Shown: positions 54,284-62,586 of the stretch, in pieces | Layout of the letters: the number at the start of each line of letters is the position of its first letter | Position numbering within the stretch: the first letter of the stretch is position 1 | Assembly: GCF_008801835.1 (NCBI RefSeq) | Contig: NZ_VZOW01000003.1 | Coordinates: 1 to 64,000, forward strand | DNA length: 64,000 nucleotides | Direction of reading: 5' to 3' | DNA from: Cupriavidus pauculus | GTDB lineage: Bacteria; Pseudomonadota; Gammaproteobacteria; Burkholderiales; Burkholderiaceae | Position numbers and translations under genes: made by a program | The notes under the pieces: generated by a model | What the model saw: only the letters and a program-made list of their open reading frames with translations | Database searches by the model: none | Told to the model about the DNA's origin: nothing

Positions 54284-55549
54284 TTAAACCACCTGGCCCA
54301 GCTTGAAGATCGGCAGATACATGGCCACCACCATGCCGCCGATCAGCACGCCAAGAATGACGATGATCAGCGGCTCGATCAGGCTGGAAATGGCGGCCAC
54401 GGCGTCGTCGACTTCGCGCTCGTAAAACTCGGCCACCTTGAGCAGCATGTTGTCGAGCGCGCCAGATTCCTCACCAATTTGTGTCATCTGCAGCACCATG
54501 TTGTCGAACACGTGCGTGGCCTGCATCGCGTTGGTCAGGCTGGTGCCGATGCGCACCGACTGTTCGATCTCGCGCGTGGCGTCGTAGTACAGCCAGTTGC
54601 CCGCGGCGCCCGCCACGGACTCCATCGATTCCACCAGCGGCGTGCCGGCGGCGAACATCGTGGCCAGCGTGCGCGTCCAGCGGGCAATCACGGCCTTGCG
54701 GAACAGGCTGCCAAAGATCGGCATCCTGAGCAGCGCCTTGTCATGCCAGCGCTGCACCTTTTCCGATTTTCTGCGCGCGTGGATGTAGCCGATGATGGAG
54801 AAGATCGGCACGCCAATGATCAGATACCAGTGGTCGACAAAGAAGTCGGACATGCCGATGACCATCTGGGTGGGCGCGGGCAGCGCGGCGCCGAAGCTTG
54901 AGAACACCCCCTTGAAGGCCGGGATCACGAAGATCATCAACACCACGGTCACGGCAAAGGCCACGGTCAGCACCGCGATCGGATAGATCATCGCGGACTT
55001 GATCTGGCTCTTCAGCGCGATGCTCTTTTCCATGTAGAGCGAAAGGCGTTCCAGCAGGGCGTCGAGAATACCGCCCTGTTCGCCGGCGTCGATGAGATTG
55101 CAATAGAGCGTGTCGAAGTAGCGCGGATGGCGGCGGAACGCCGTGGCCATGCTGCTACCGGCTTCGATGTCGAAGCGGATGATGTTGAGCAGCTGCGTGA
55201 AATTCGGGTTGGCGTGGCCGCGCGCGATGATGTCGATGGACTGCAGCAGCGGAATGCCGGCCTTGAGCATTGTCGACAGCTGGCGCGTGAAGTACGCGAT
55301 GTCCTTTTCGGTGATCTTCTTGCCGCGCGCCGCCTTGCGCTTTTTCATCTTGACGACGGTCAGCCCCTGCTTGCGCAGGGTGGCCGTGACTTCGGCCTGG
55401 CTCTCGGCCCGCTGCTCGCCCTTGAAGGACTTGCCTTTGCGGTCCTTGGCTTCCCATTCAAAGATGTATTGCGTGGGCGCCTTCTGCCCCGATTTGGCCC
55501 GCGACGGCGCTGCCGTCCGGGCGCTCGCCGCTGGTGCGCGCGTCGCCAT
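54284..55549 (-). CDS. pilC: Type IV pilus inner-membrane platform protein PilC
   Basis: This type II secretion F-domain protein, 421 residues, anchors the assembly ATPase at the inner membrane. Two T2SF domains are seen, the first around FTRQLSTMLKAGIPLLQSIDII, the second around RWTRTLATMFAAGTPLVESMESVA, with membrane helices after each. The N-terminus has a low-complexity Ala/Arg/Lys lead of about 25 residues before the conserved YIFEWEAKDRKGKSFKGE; the true start could be slightly later. It is 27 bases behind pilB. Confidence 0.94.
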   Translation of the reverse strand: MATRAPAASARTAAPSRAKSGQKAPTQYIFEWEAKDRKGKSFKGEQRAESQAEVTATLRKQGLTVVKMKKRKAARGKKITEKDIAYFTRQLSTMLKAGIPLLQSIDIIARGHANPNFTQLLNIIRFDIEAGSSMATAFRRHPRYFDTLYCNLIDAGEQGGILDALLERLSLYMEKSIALKSQIKSAMIYPIAVLTVAFAVTVVLMIFVIPAFKGVFSSFGAALPAPTQMVIGMSDFFVDHWYLIIGVPIFSIIGYIHARRKSEKVQRWHDKALLRMPIFGSLFRKAVIARWTRTLATMFAAGTPLVESMESVAGAAGNWLYYDATREIEQSVRIGTSLTNAMQATHVFDNMVLQMTQIGEESGALDNMLLKVAEFYEREVDDAVAAISSLIEPLIIVILGVLIGGMVVAMYLPIFKLGQVV

Positions 55550-55576
55550 GATGTTGACCCCCGACTAACTATTGTT

Positions 55577-57301
55577 TTACGTGTTTGTGGTCGCCAGCAC
55601 TTCTTCGAGTGACGTGACGCCCTGCTTGACCTTCTTGAGTCCAGCTTCCCGCAACGATAGCACGCCCTCCCGACGGGCTTGTTCGGCTATCTGGAGCGCC
55701 GTGCCGTGCGACAGAATGATCTGCTGCATCGGCTCCGAAATCGGCATCACCTGATAAATGCCGCAACGTCCCTTGTATCCGCTGCCGTTGCAGCGCTCGC
55801 AGCCGACCGGATGGTAAGGCTGCCAGCTGCCGTCGATGTCGGCCTCCGAGAAGCCGGCGTCGATCAGCACCTGCGGCGCCAGCTCGCCGGGCCGCTTGCA
55901 CGTGCACAGCCTGCGCGCCAGCCGCTGTGCGGTGATCATCAGCACCGACGAGGCGATATTGAACGGCGCCACGCCCATGTTCATCAGCCGCGTCAGCGTG
56001 GTCGGCGCATCGTTGGTGTGCAGTGTGGACAGCACGAGGTGGCCCGTCTGCGCCGCCTTGATCGAGATGTCGGCCGTTTCCAGATCGCGGATTTCGCCCA
56101 CCATGATGATGTCCGGATCCTGGCGCAGGAAAGACTTCAGCGCTGCCGCAAAGGTCAGGCCGGCCTTGTCGTTGACGTTGACCTGATTGATGCCCGGCAA
56201 CTGGATTTCCGCCGGATCCTCGGCCGTGGAAATATTGATGTCGCCCTGATTCAGCATGTTCAGGAACGTATAGAGCGATACGGTCTTGCCGCTGCCGGTC
56301 GGGCCGGTGACCAGCACCATCCCGTACGGCCGCTTGATCACGTCGAGCAGCAACTGCTTCTGTTCGGGCTCGTAGCCGAGCTGGTCGATGTCGAGCTTGT
56401 CGGATGACGAATCGAGAATCCGCATCACGATTTTTTCGCCGAACAGCGTAGGCAGTGTCGACACGCGGAAGTCGATCGCCTTGTCGACCGTTTCCTTGCT
56501 GTCCTTTTCCTTCGGCACCGAGATCAGCAGCTTCATCCGGCCGTCTTGCGGCACGCGCTTTTCGGAAATATCGAGCCGCGACAGTACCTTGATGCGCGTG
56601 GCGATCTTGTCGCGGATATCGAGCGGCGGCCGCGCAACCTCCTGCAGCACGCCGTCGACACGGAAACGCACGCGGTAGAAGAATTCGAATGGTTCGAAGT
56701 GCAGGTCCGATGCGCCGCGATGGAAGGCTTCGGTCAGCAGCTTCTGCAGGAAGCGCACCACGGGCGCATCGTCGATGTCGTTGGACGGGCCCTTGCGCGC
56801 GCTTGCCGCGGCCGCTGTCGGGTCGTACTCGATCATCTTCTGCACCGTGGGCGTAACGGGCGAGATGTTCTTTAGCGTGCCGACGGATTCGCCAGCCGCG
56901 CGCACGTGCTTCATCAGCTTGTCGTGCTCGACGACGACGGTTTCCACCGGCAGGTTGAACTTCTGGCGGATCGCGTCGATGCCGGTTTGATTCGCCGGGT
57001 CAGACATCGCTACGATCAGCCGGTTTTCGCGCCGGCCCAGCGGCAGCAGGCGATGGGCGTGGAACTCCCGATTACCGGCCAGCGCCGGCGGCACGCGATT
57101 AAGGTTGTATTGCGACAGGTCCAGCAGCGGCAACTGATACTTGTCCGCGGCAAAGATCGCGACGTCATGAGCCGACATCGTGCCGGTGCCGATGATTTCA
57201 TCGATCAACTGCGTTTTCTTTTCCCGTGCCGACTGCTCCAGCTGAGCTAGCAGCGCTGGCGCGATCCGCCGGCTCTGGGCAAGCGCAAGGCCTAGTGTCA
57301 T
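55577..57301 (-). CDS. pilB: Type IV pilus assembly ATPase PilB
   Basis: This hexameric motor powers pilus extension. The 574-residue protein has an N-terminal MshE-type domain, Walker A GPTGSGKT (about 333-340), the Asp box and Walker B in DPDIIMVGEIRDLETADI, the His box LSTLHTNDAPTTLTR, and the tetracysteine zinc motif CTCKRPGEL ... CERCNGSGYKGRCGIY. It heads pilB-pilC-pilD-coaE. The major pilin and the retraction ATPase PilT are not in this window. Confidence 0.95.
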   Translation of the reverse strand: MTLGLALAQSRRIAPALLAQLEQSAREKKTQLIDEIIGTGTMSAHDVAIFAADKYQLPLLDLSQYNLNRVPPALAGNREFHAHRLLPLGRRENRLIVAMSDPANQTGIDAIRQKFNLPVETVVVEHDKLMKHVRAAGESVGTLKNISPVTPTVQKMIEYDPTAAAASARKGPSNDIDDAPVVRFLQKLLTEAFHRGASDLHFEPFEFFYRVRFRVDGVLQEVARPPLDIRDKIATRIKVLSRLDISEKRVPQDGRMKLLISVPKEKDSKETVDKAIDFRVSTLPTLFGEKIVMRILDSSSDKLDIDQLGYEPEQKQLLLDVIKRPYGMVLVTGPTGSGKTVSLYTFLNMLNQGDINISTAEDPAEIQLPGINQVNVNDKAGLTFAAALKSFLRQDPDIIMVGEIRDLETADISIKAAQTGHLVLSTLHTNDAPTTLTRLMNMGVAPFNIASSVLMITAQRLARRLCTCKRPGELAPQVLIDAGFSEADIDGSWQPYHPVGCERCNGSGYKGRCGIYQVMPISEPMQQIILSHGTALQIAEQARREGVLSLREAGLKKVKQGVTSLEEVLATTNT

Positions 57302-57594
57302 GGCGAAAAACTGTGCAAGTTGCGCTCGCTCGGCCCTGAAACCAGCAAGGCGGGCGGCGCGGTTGACTGCGGCGGGATCGAGCGGGGCGAGGGTCCCGGA
57401 TCGGGGCAGTTTGCAGCCGGGGTCACTTTTTGTAAAGCCGGCCCGCGCGCGCGTTGGCGTTTGCGCGACACGGCTGCAACCCTACTTGCGCGGGGCAAAA
57501 AAACGGAGGCGGGAGCAAGGCGGGGCGGAGCGCCCGGCCGCGGCGGACAGCGCTGCGCGCGAAGGCAGGCAAAGGCGGGATCGGGCAGCAAATG
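57302..57594. other. Intergenic stretch upstream of pilB
   Basis: This GC-rich region lies between pilB (minus) and the terminator of tRNA-Pro. It should contain the pilB promoter, but neither a sigma-70 pair nor a sigma-54 GG-N10-GC element is convincing to me. No gene is supported. Confidence 0.4.
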
Positions 57595-57625
57595 CAAAAA
57601 AGCCGCACATTGCTGCGCGGCTTTT
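57595..57625 (-). terminator. Terminator of tRNA-Pro
   Basis: AAAAGCCGC (57625-57617 read on the minus strand) pairs with GCGGCTTTT (57606-57598) around a 10-base loop, and the T run continues to about 57596. It lies about 43 bases beyond the tRNA 3' end. Confidence 0.85.
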
Positions 57626-57667
57626 CTGTTGATGCTTGGGATGACCGGCGTGCCGATCATCGAAATC

Positions 57668-57744
57668 TGGTCGGGGTGAGAGGATTCGAACCTCCGGCCT
57701 CTACGTCCCGAACGTAGCGCTCTACCAGGCTAAGCTACACCCCG
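57668..57744 (-). tRNA. tRNA-Pro (anticodon CGG)
   Basis: A 77-base tRNA reads from 57744 down to 57668. The acceptor strand CGGGGTG pairs with CACCCCG, and A plus an encoded CCA follow. The anticodon arm is CTACG-TTCGGGA-CGTAG, giving anticodon CGG for the proline codon CCG, common in this GC-rich genome. The T arm has GGTTCGAATCC. It lies between ispB and pilB. Confidence 0.96.
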
Positions 57745-57850
57745 ATTTCGTTTGCCGTGCAACTTGCGTCGCGAGCAGCAAAGAACAAAATTCTAGCAGC
57801 GTTTTTTGCGGATGGGAAGTGAAAAGCCAAAGAAAAGGCGTCACCGATCT

Positions 57851-58828
57851 TTAGCTCTGGCGTTGCAGCGAATAGGCGCAGAGTTCCACCAGGGTCGTCT
57901 TGAGGTCCGAATCGGGAAATTGCCGTGCGGCTTTTTCCGCGGCTTCGGCTTCGCGCTGGGCGGCCGCGAACGTTACCTCGAGCGCGCCGCTGGCGTGGAT
58001 CGCGGAGAAAACGGCGTCGAAATGTTCGGTGCCGCCTTGCACGATCGCGTCGCGCGCCAATTCACGCTGCTCGCGGGTGCCGTGTTCCAGCAAGTGCAGC
58101 AGCGGCAGCGTGGGCTTGCCCTCGCGCAGGTCGTCGCCAGCGTTCTTGCCCATCTGTTCCGCACTGGCCGTGTAATCGAGCATGTCGTCAATCAACTGGA
58201 ACGCGGTGCCGATGCGGCGCCCGTATTCGGCGGCGGCTTCTTCCATTTCCGCGTCCGCGCCGGCCAGCACGGCGCCGAGTTGTGACGATGCCTCGAACAA
58301 CTTGGCGGTCTTGTAGCGGATGACCTGGAGGTATCGTTCGACCGTCACATCGGGGTCGTGCATGTTCAGCAACTGCAGCACTTCGCCTTCGGCGATCACA
58401 TTGGTGGCGTTGGAGAGAATCTCCATGATCCGCATGCTGCCGGCTTCCACCATCATCTGGAAGGCGCGCGAATAGAGGAAATCGCCCACCAGCACGCTGG
58501 CCGCATTGCCGAATACCGCGTTGGCGGTCTCGCGGCCGCGACGCAGCTCGGATTCGTCCACTACATCGTCATGCAGCAGCGTGGCGGTGTGGATGAATTC
58601 CACGACGGCGGCCAGTTCGTGGTGGCGGTGGCCCTCATAGCCGAACGCGCGCGCGGACAGCAGCAGGATGACCGGGCGCAGGCGCTTGCCGCCCGCGCCG
58701 ATGATGTATTCGCCGATCTGTTCGATCAGCGGAACCTCCGACGACAGGCGTCGGCGGATAACGGCGTCAACGGCGCGCATGTCGGCAGCGAACGGGGCAA
58801 GCAAGGCAGTGGCGGAAGACTGGGACAA
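57851..58828 (-). CDS. ispB: Octaprenyl diphosphate synthase
   Basis: This trans-prenyltransferase makes the long isoprenoid side chain of ubiquinone. The 325-residue protein has both aspartate-rich motifs, LLHDDVVDES and QLIDDMLDYT, and AGGKRLRPVILLLSA for substrate binding. The start is TTG at 58828, matching the family N-terminus MSQSSATALLAPFAADM. No purine-rich ribosome site lies in front. A group II intron ends only about 18 bases upstream on the same strand, so the normal promoter is about 3 kb away, beyond the intron. Confidence 0.94.
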   Translation of the reverse strand: MSQSSATALLAPFAADMRAVDAVIRRRLSSEVPLIEQIGEYIIGAGGKRLRPVILLLSARAFGYEGHRHHELAAVVEFIHTATLLHDDVVDESELRRGRETANAVFGNAASVLVGDFLYSRAFQMMVEAGSMRIMEILSNATNVIAEGEVLQLLNMHDPDVTVERYLQVIRYKTAKLFEASSQLGAVLAGADAEMEEAAAEYGRRIGTAFQLIDDMLDYTASAEQMGKNAGDDLREGKPTLPLLHLLEHGTREQRELARDAIVQGGTEHFDAVFSAIHASGALEVTFAAAQREAEAAEKAARQFPDSDLKTTLVELCAYSLQRQS

Positions 58829-58887
58829 GATGAGATCACCGTTTCGGGAGGGTAGGAGGAGCCCATTGCTAGACCCCTCCCCCCTAA

Positions 58888-58921
58888 GAACCGTACGTGC
58901 GAGTTTCCCCGCATACGGCTC
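58888..58921 (-). ncRNA. Group II intron domain V
   Basis: The catalytic 34-base hairpin starts GAGCCGTATGCG, has the GAAA tetraloop in GGGGAAACTC and ends GTACGGTTC, with the conserved bulge on the 3' side. It is the most diagnostic RNA part of the intron. Confidence 0.92.
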
Positions 58922-58943
58922 AAGCCTCTACAAAATGTATGAG

Positions 58944-60644
58944 TTATTCAAACACCGGCTTCACTGCGACTCTTCCGTAGTGATGAACCTGGACATGGCA
59001 GTCGGGATGTACCAGTACACGATTGCTTAGAGCGTCGGACCCACCTACTACTCGGGGTTCGATGTGATGGTCATGCCACCCGGTCTCTTTGCTTATCGCG
59101 CTGTGACACACCGCGCACAAGCCTCGCTGGGACATGAACAGCTTTGCCCACTGCTTCCGGTACGCCATGCTTTCTGCCATGCGTTCCTGTCGCAGCGTTT
59201 CGCCATACATTTCCTGCGCTGGGTCGAAAGGGTTGTAGTCCCCCCGCACCTTCTTGTGCCTCCGGATTGGCGTACTCGGGATCGAATACAGTCCTTTCCA
59301 GTAGCGTTCGCCAGCCTTGTTCACTTCCGTGGAACCGAACACCCAATTCCGATCATCGATTGATGCGAAATATTTCTTTCGCACCCAGTCAACTTTCTTT
59401 CTTCGATGTCGCCGTTTTGCCCACCGCCACAGAGCCCTAAAAATCAGGTGCTCCATTCTGGTGAACGTCGCCTTCGCAACCACTGGGCTGTGATACTGCG
59501 CCCAGCCCCTAAGCATCGGGTTCAGCGTTTGGACCAGGTCCGCCTGCTTTCGCCCGCTGTGAGTACTGATGACCTCCTTCACCTTGCAATAAAACGTTTG
59601 TGCGTTCTTCTTGCTCGGTTTGATGAGCAGGGTTCCCGAGTACTTCCGGAAATTCCACCCAAGGAAGTCAAAGCCTTCAGCGATGTTGACGATTCGCGTT
59701 TTCTCCGTGGACAGCGAAAGCCCCCTTGTTGCTAGGAACTGTTCCACCCACGGCTTCACTTCGTTTTCTAGGACTTCCGGCGTGTAGCCGGTGATCACGA
59801 AGTCATCCGCATACCGTACGACATTCACTTTCAACTTCTTAGTGTTGGTTACTCCCAGCTTTGCCCGTAGGGACTCGACCAGTTGTTGTTCCAACCCATT
59901 CAGTGCCACGTTAGCCAAGGTCGGGGAAATGATGCCCCCCTGTGGTGTTCCAGCGTCGGTCGCCTGAAACTGGCCTTGAAATACCACGCCAGCTTTCAGC
60001 CACTTCCGCAGGATTGCTTTGTCCATAGGGACATTGCGTTCCAGCCAGTCGTGGCTGATATGGTCGAAACACCCTTTGATATCCGCTTCTAGGATCCATT
60101 GGGCCGAAGCCTTTCTGGATAAGTTGACGAATAGCTGGGACATGGCATCCGCCGTGGATCGATTGATCCGGAACCCATAGGAGTTCGGATCGCTCGTCCC
60201 TTCGGACACTGGTTCCAGCGCCAGCAGATACAACGCCTGCATGGCTCTGTCCAACATGGTCGGAATACCCAGAGGGCGTTCCTTCCCGTTGGCTTTGGGG
60301 ATAAAGACCCGCCGTAATGGCATGGGCCGATACCCCCGGCGCTTCAACCGCCCAATGGCTTCCCATCGGGCCTCAGGCGATTTCCACTTTTCGCGGTCGA
60401 CTCCTGCCGTCCGCGCACCTTGGTTCATCGCCACTCGCCTTACCGCCGATGCTTTGGCGGAAAACGAGCGGGTCAGGGATCGTTGCAAGGCTTTCACCCT
60501 GCGCCAGTCCCTTTCCTGTGTTGCCTTCGCAATTCGAATCTGCATTGCCCGAACATTCCGATCGACGCGGCGCCAATTGATGTCGCCCCATCGTTGCGGG
60601 ATGCCGGAGGGCGCAGATTCATCCTCTCGGATCAATGCTTCCAT
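58944..60644 (-). CDS. ltrA: Group II intron reverse transcriptase/maturase with HNH endonuclease
   Basis: This 566-residue intron-encoded protein helps splicing and copies the intron into DNA target sites. Reverse-transcriptase motifs are present: RRVFIPKANGKERPLGIPT, the first catalytic Asp in LEADIKGCFDHISHDWL (Asp188), GTPQGGIISP (232-241) and the active-site YADD (278-281). The maturase X domain follows around LRGWAQYHSPVVAKATF. The C-terminal HNH nuclease has CAVC, HDHHIEPRVVGGSD, N and HPDCHVQVHH, all intact. AGGAGA lies 6 bases ahead of the ATG. Codon use is less GC-biased than in neighbours. By layout it resembles the chloroplast-like (CL) class; that is recalled, not computed. Confidence 0.95.
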   Translation of the reverse strand: MEALIREDESAPSGIPQRWGDINWRRVDRNVRAMQIRIAKATQERDWRRVKALQRSLTRSFSAKASAVRRVAMNQGARTAGVDREKWKSPEARWEAIGRLKRRGYRPMPLRRVFIPKANGKERPLGIPTMLDRAMQALYLLALEPVSEGTSDPNSYGFRINRSTADAMSQLFVNLSRKASAQWILEADIKGCFDHISHDWLERNVPMDKAILRKWLKAGVVFQGQFQATDAGTPQGGIISPTLANVALNGLEQQLVESLRAKLGVTNTKKLKVNVVRYADDFVITGYTPEVLENEVKPWVEQFLATRGLSLSTEKTRIVNIAEGFDFLGWNFRKYSGTLLIKPSKKNAQTFYCKVKEVISTHSGRKQADLVQTLNPMLRGWAQYHSPVVAKATFTRMEHLIFRALWRWAKRRHRRKKVDWVRKKYFASIDDRNWVFGSTEVNKAGERYWKGLYSIPSTPIRRHKKVRGDYNPFDPAQEMYGETLRQERMAESMAYRKQWAKLFMSQRGLCAVCHSAISKETGWHDHHIEPRVVGGSDALSNRVLVHPDCHVQVHHYGRVAVKPVFE

Positions 60645-61800
60645 GCTGCTCTCCTATCTTGAGGACTTCCCCAAACAGCAGAGACAACATGCCCCCTTGG
60701 GGGCATGTCACCCCCCAAGGGAAGAAAATTAAACAAGCGAGTTCAGTCAGCCGCCTTGCGACGAAAGACCAGTTGGAAGTCTGCTCGCTTTCGCGTGGGA
60801 TGATGTTTCAACCCCTATCCGGACCATTACAGCCTGGCGTTCGCTTTCTCCAACCTCCCATACCCGCACAGCCAACAGCGTTCCTTACGGTTCGCCTGCC
60901 TGAGTCAAACTGCACTCCGGCAGCCATACGGGCTTACCACGTTCCCTGCGCATTACACGACTGGGTTAGGGCCTGCCTCTCCGCCGGTGGTCATACTAGC
61001 GACGTGTCCCGAGTTTTGAGCGGGGCATCCGACCACGTACCTTTTGGTTAGTGCCTATCAGCAGCTTTGGCACCGCAATCCTTACGACGTTTATCAGCAG
61101 TTCACTGCGTTACCCATACCAGCCAGCCCGCACCTCGACCCCTTTGCTGCTTGGAGCCTTTACATCCCCGCCTCACGGCATGGACGCACCCTTACGGGGG
61201 CAGCGTTGTCAGAAGAGCTTCACACCCCACCGTTACCAGTGACGCATGTCTCCCTAGGCTACTGCTAGTCGCATAGCAGGTTCTCTATCGAGGCACCCTC
61301 GCGGGTGTATTCGACCGAACCATAACGCGCAGAGCTATACGCTCCGGGAAACCTCACTTCATTACTTCAGTGCCTCCGTGCTGGCAGGCGCTTGACAACA
61401 GACGGGCTCTTACGAGCGCATGGCCTGTGTCCCAAAGAACGTAGCGCCGACCCTATTGGGTCGGTTTAAATGCTATGTAGCGAACACGCAGCGAAACTGC
61501 CGCTGCATGTCCACCCGCACCCTCCGGGGAGAGCGCGTACTGCAAAGACACCTGCCCAAAGGCAAGCGTCCCCGCCTTTGGGCAATGGCTGGAAATCCAT
61601 CCAGCAAATAGCAAGCTGCGAGTTAGCCGATACGCTGGCCTTCCCGCAACACATGGACTCGCTCCAACCTTGCGGCTGGGCTTGTCAAAGCAAGAAATGG
61701 TTGAGATTGGACGGTTCAGGCCGAGGCTTTCCCCTTGTCTCAACGGAAGGTCGATGCTCCTTACGTTGGAGCTACCCGGACACGAGTGTGCGTGTCGCAC
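60645..61800 (-). ncRNA. Group II intron 5' part, domains I to III and start of IV
   Basis: About 1.15 kb between the intron 5' end and the maturase start should fold into domains I-III. Short open frames here on either strand are not genes. Near the maturase end, two mutually exclusive hairpins are visible (60687-60708 and 60694-60721). I did not fold domain I or assign EBS1/EBS2. Confidence 0.75.
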
Positions 61801-61812
61801 CAAAACCGGAGG

Positions 61813-61818
61813 ATTATA
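61813..61818 (-). promoter_or_regulatory. -10 box of the probable ispB promoter, upstream of the intron
   Basis: On the minus strand a perfect TATAAT (61818-61813) lies 12 bases before the intron 5' end. A -35 hexamer at 17 bases is poor (GTCATG). If used, transcription would start about 5-7 bases before the intron. This would be the native ispB promoter, now cut off from ispB by the insertion. Confidence 0.5.
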
Positions 61819-61911
61819 TGCGATGCGCGTGAGGCCATGACGGTCCATGCGCCGCATTGGAAGGGTTTATCGGCCGTCTCACGCGGTAGCAGCCGCCTCT
61901 ATAATCCCGTC

Positions 61912-62010
61912 ATGAACAAACAAAGGGTGACTCGACGGCCTGTCCGCCGCTCCGCCTGGTGGGTGGCGTTTGCTGCGCTTGCCGGGTTCCTGCTGGCCGA
62001 CTTGACCTGA
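61912..62010 (+). CDS. Possible 32-residue membrane peptide
   Basis: An ATG at 61912 opens a 32-codon frame: a basic N-terminus with five Arg and one Lys in the first 13 residues, then one hydrophobic stretch (AWWVAFAALAGFLLADL). That is the layout of a small single-pass membrane protein. A TATAAT at 61900-61905 lies so close that the transcript would be leaderless or nearly so. There is no ribosome site. The frame may be chance. Confidence 0.3.
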   Translation: MNKQRVTRRPVRRSAWWVAFAALAGFLLADLT

Positions 62011-62077
62011 CGCATCGCGCCACGAAGTGCGCAGTCCGCCGCAGCATGCGCCGCGGCGACGTATCTTATTGTTTTCT

Positions 62078-62106
62078 TTGCGCTTTTCTTTGAACCGGTC
62101 TATAAT
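62078..62106 (+). promoter_or_regulatory. Promoter of rplU-rpmA
   Basis: TTGCGC (62078-62083), 17 bases, then perfect TATAAT (62101-62106). Transcription near 62113 would give a leader of about 110 bases before rplU. The leader has a small CTCCG/CGGAG stem around 62168-62190 and a GAGAGG ribosome site, and could hold autogenous control; this is a guess. Confidence 0.72.
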
Positions 62107-62223
62107 CGCCGGTTCCTTCGGTCGCGCTCACGCGCGCACCGTCTGCGGCGCACGAAACGGCGCCGACTCCGGAAGGTCTCGGAGCAGCATTCAACGTTTC
62201 ACTCAACATCGAGAGGTTCGACA

Positions 62224-62535
62224 ATGTACGCGGTCGTAAAAACCGGCGGCAAGCAATACAAGGTTGCTGCTGGCGAAAAACTGAAAGTAGAACAGATACC
62301 GGCTGACATTGGCGCAGAAATCACGCTGGACCAGGTGCTCGCAGTGGGCGCTGGCGACCAAATCAAATTTGGTACGCCGCTGGTGAGCGGGGCTTCCGTC
62401 AAGGCTACCGTTATCGCCCAAGGTCGTCACGACAAGGTGAAGATCTTCAAGATGCGCCGTCGCAAGCACTACCAGAAGCGTCAGGGCCATCGTCAGAATT
62501 ACACCGAACTGCGCATCGAAGCCATCGTGGCCTGA
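62224..62535 (+). CDS. rplU: 50S ribosomal protein L21
   Basis: The 103-residue protein starts [14 protein letters not shown], the L21 hallmark, and has [17 protein letters not shown] and the late [16 protein letters not shown] that contacts 23S rRNA. GAGAGG precedes the ATG. It is the first gene of the conserved rplU-rpmA-obgE group, divergent from ispB. Confidence 0.98.
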   Translation: MYAVVKTGGKQYKVAAGEKLKVEQIPADIGAEITLDQVLAVGAGDQIKFGTPLVSGASVKATVIAQGRHDKVKIFKMRRRKHYQKRQGHRQNYTELRIEAIVA

Positions 62536-62586
62536 GCTGGCGCTCAACCACAGGCAACATCGCAATAGGTCAACTGGAGTTAAGAC

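Larger units (their letters stand above)
58846..61800 (-). mobile_element. Group II intron, apparently full length, in the ispB leader
   Basis: The intron reads on the minus strand, the same as ispB. Its 5' end at 61800 is GTGCGAC, the group II consensus GUGYGMC. At the other end domain V is a textbook 34-base hairpin (58921-58888, starting GAGCCGTATGCGGGGAAAC). Domain VI follows: GGGGGGAGGGG pairs with CTCCTCCT and CCC, leaving one bulged adenosine at 58853 as the branch point. The 3' end is placed about 7 bases beyond (58846, uncertain by about 6). The maturase ORF lies inside. The length of about 2.95 kb and intact signals suggest a recent, possibly active copy. Confidence 0.88.

Noticed and set aside
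61044..61268. Several short overlapping frames within the intron 5' region
   Set aside because: They lie in structured intron RNA, overlap each other and have no ribosome sites.
58846..61800. Reading the intron as a class C (terminator-associated) group II intron
   Set aside because: No terminator hairpin lies at the 5' junction, and the ORF has a C-terminal HNH domain and a 34-base domain V, unlike class C.
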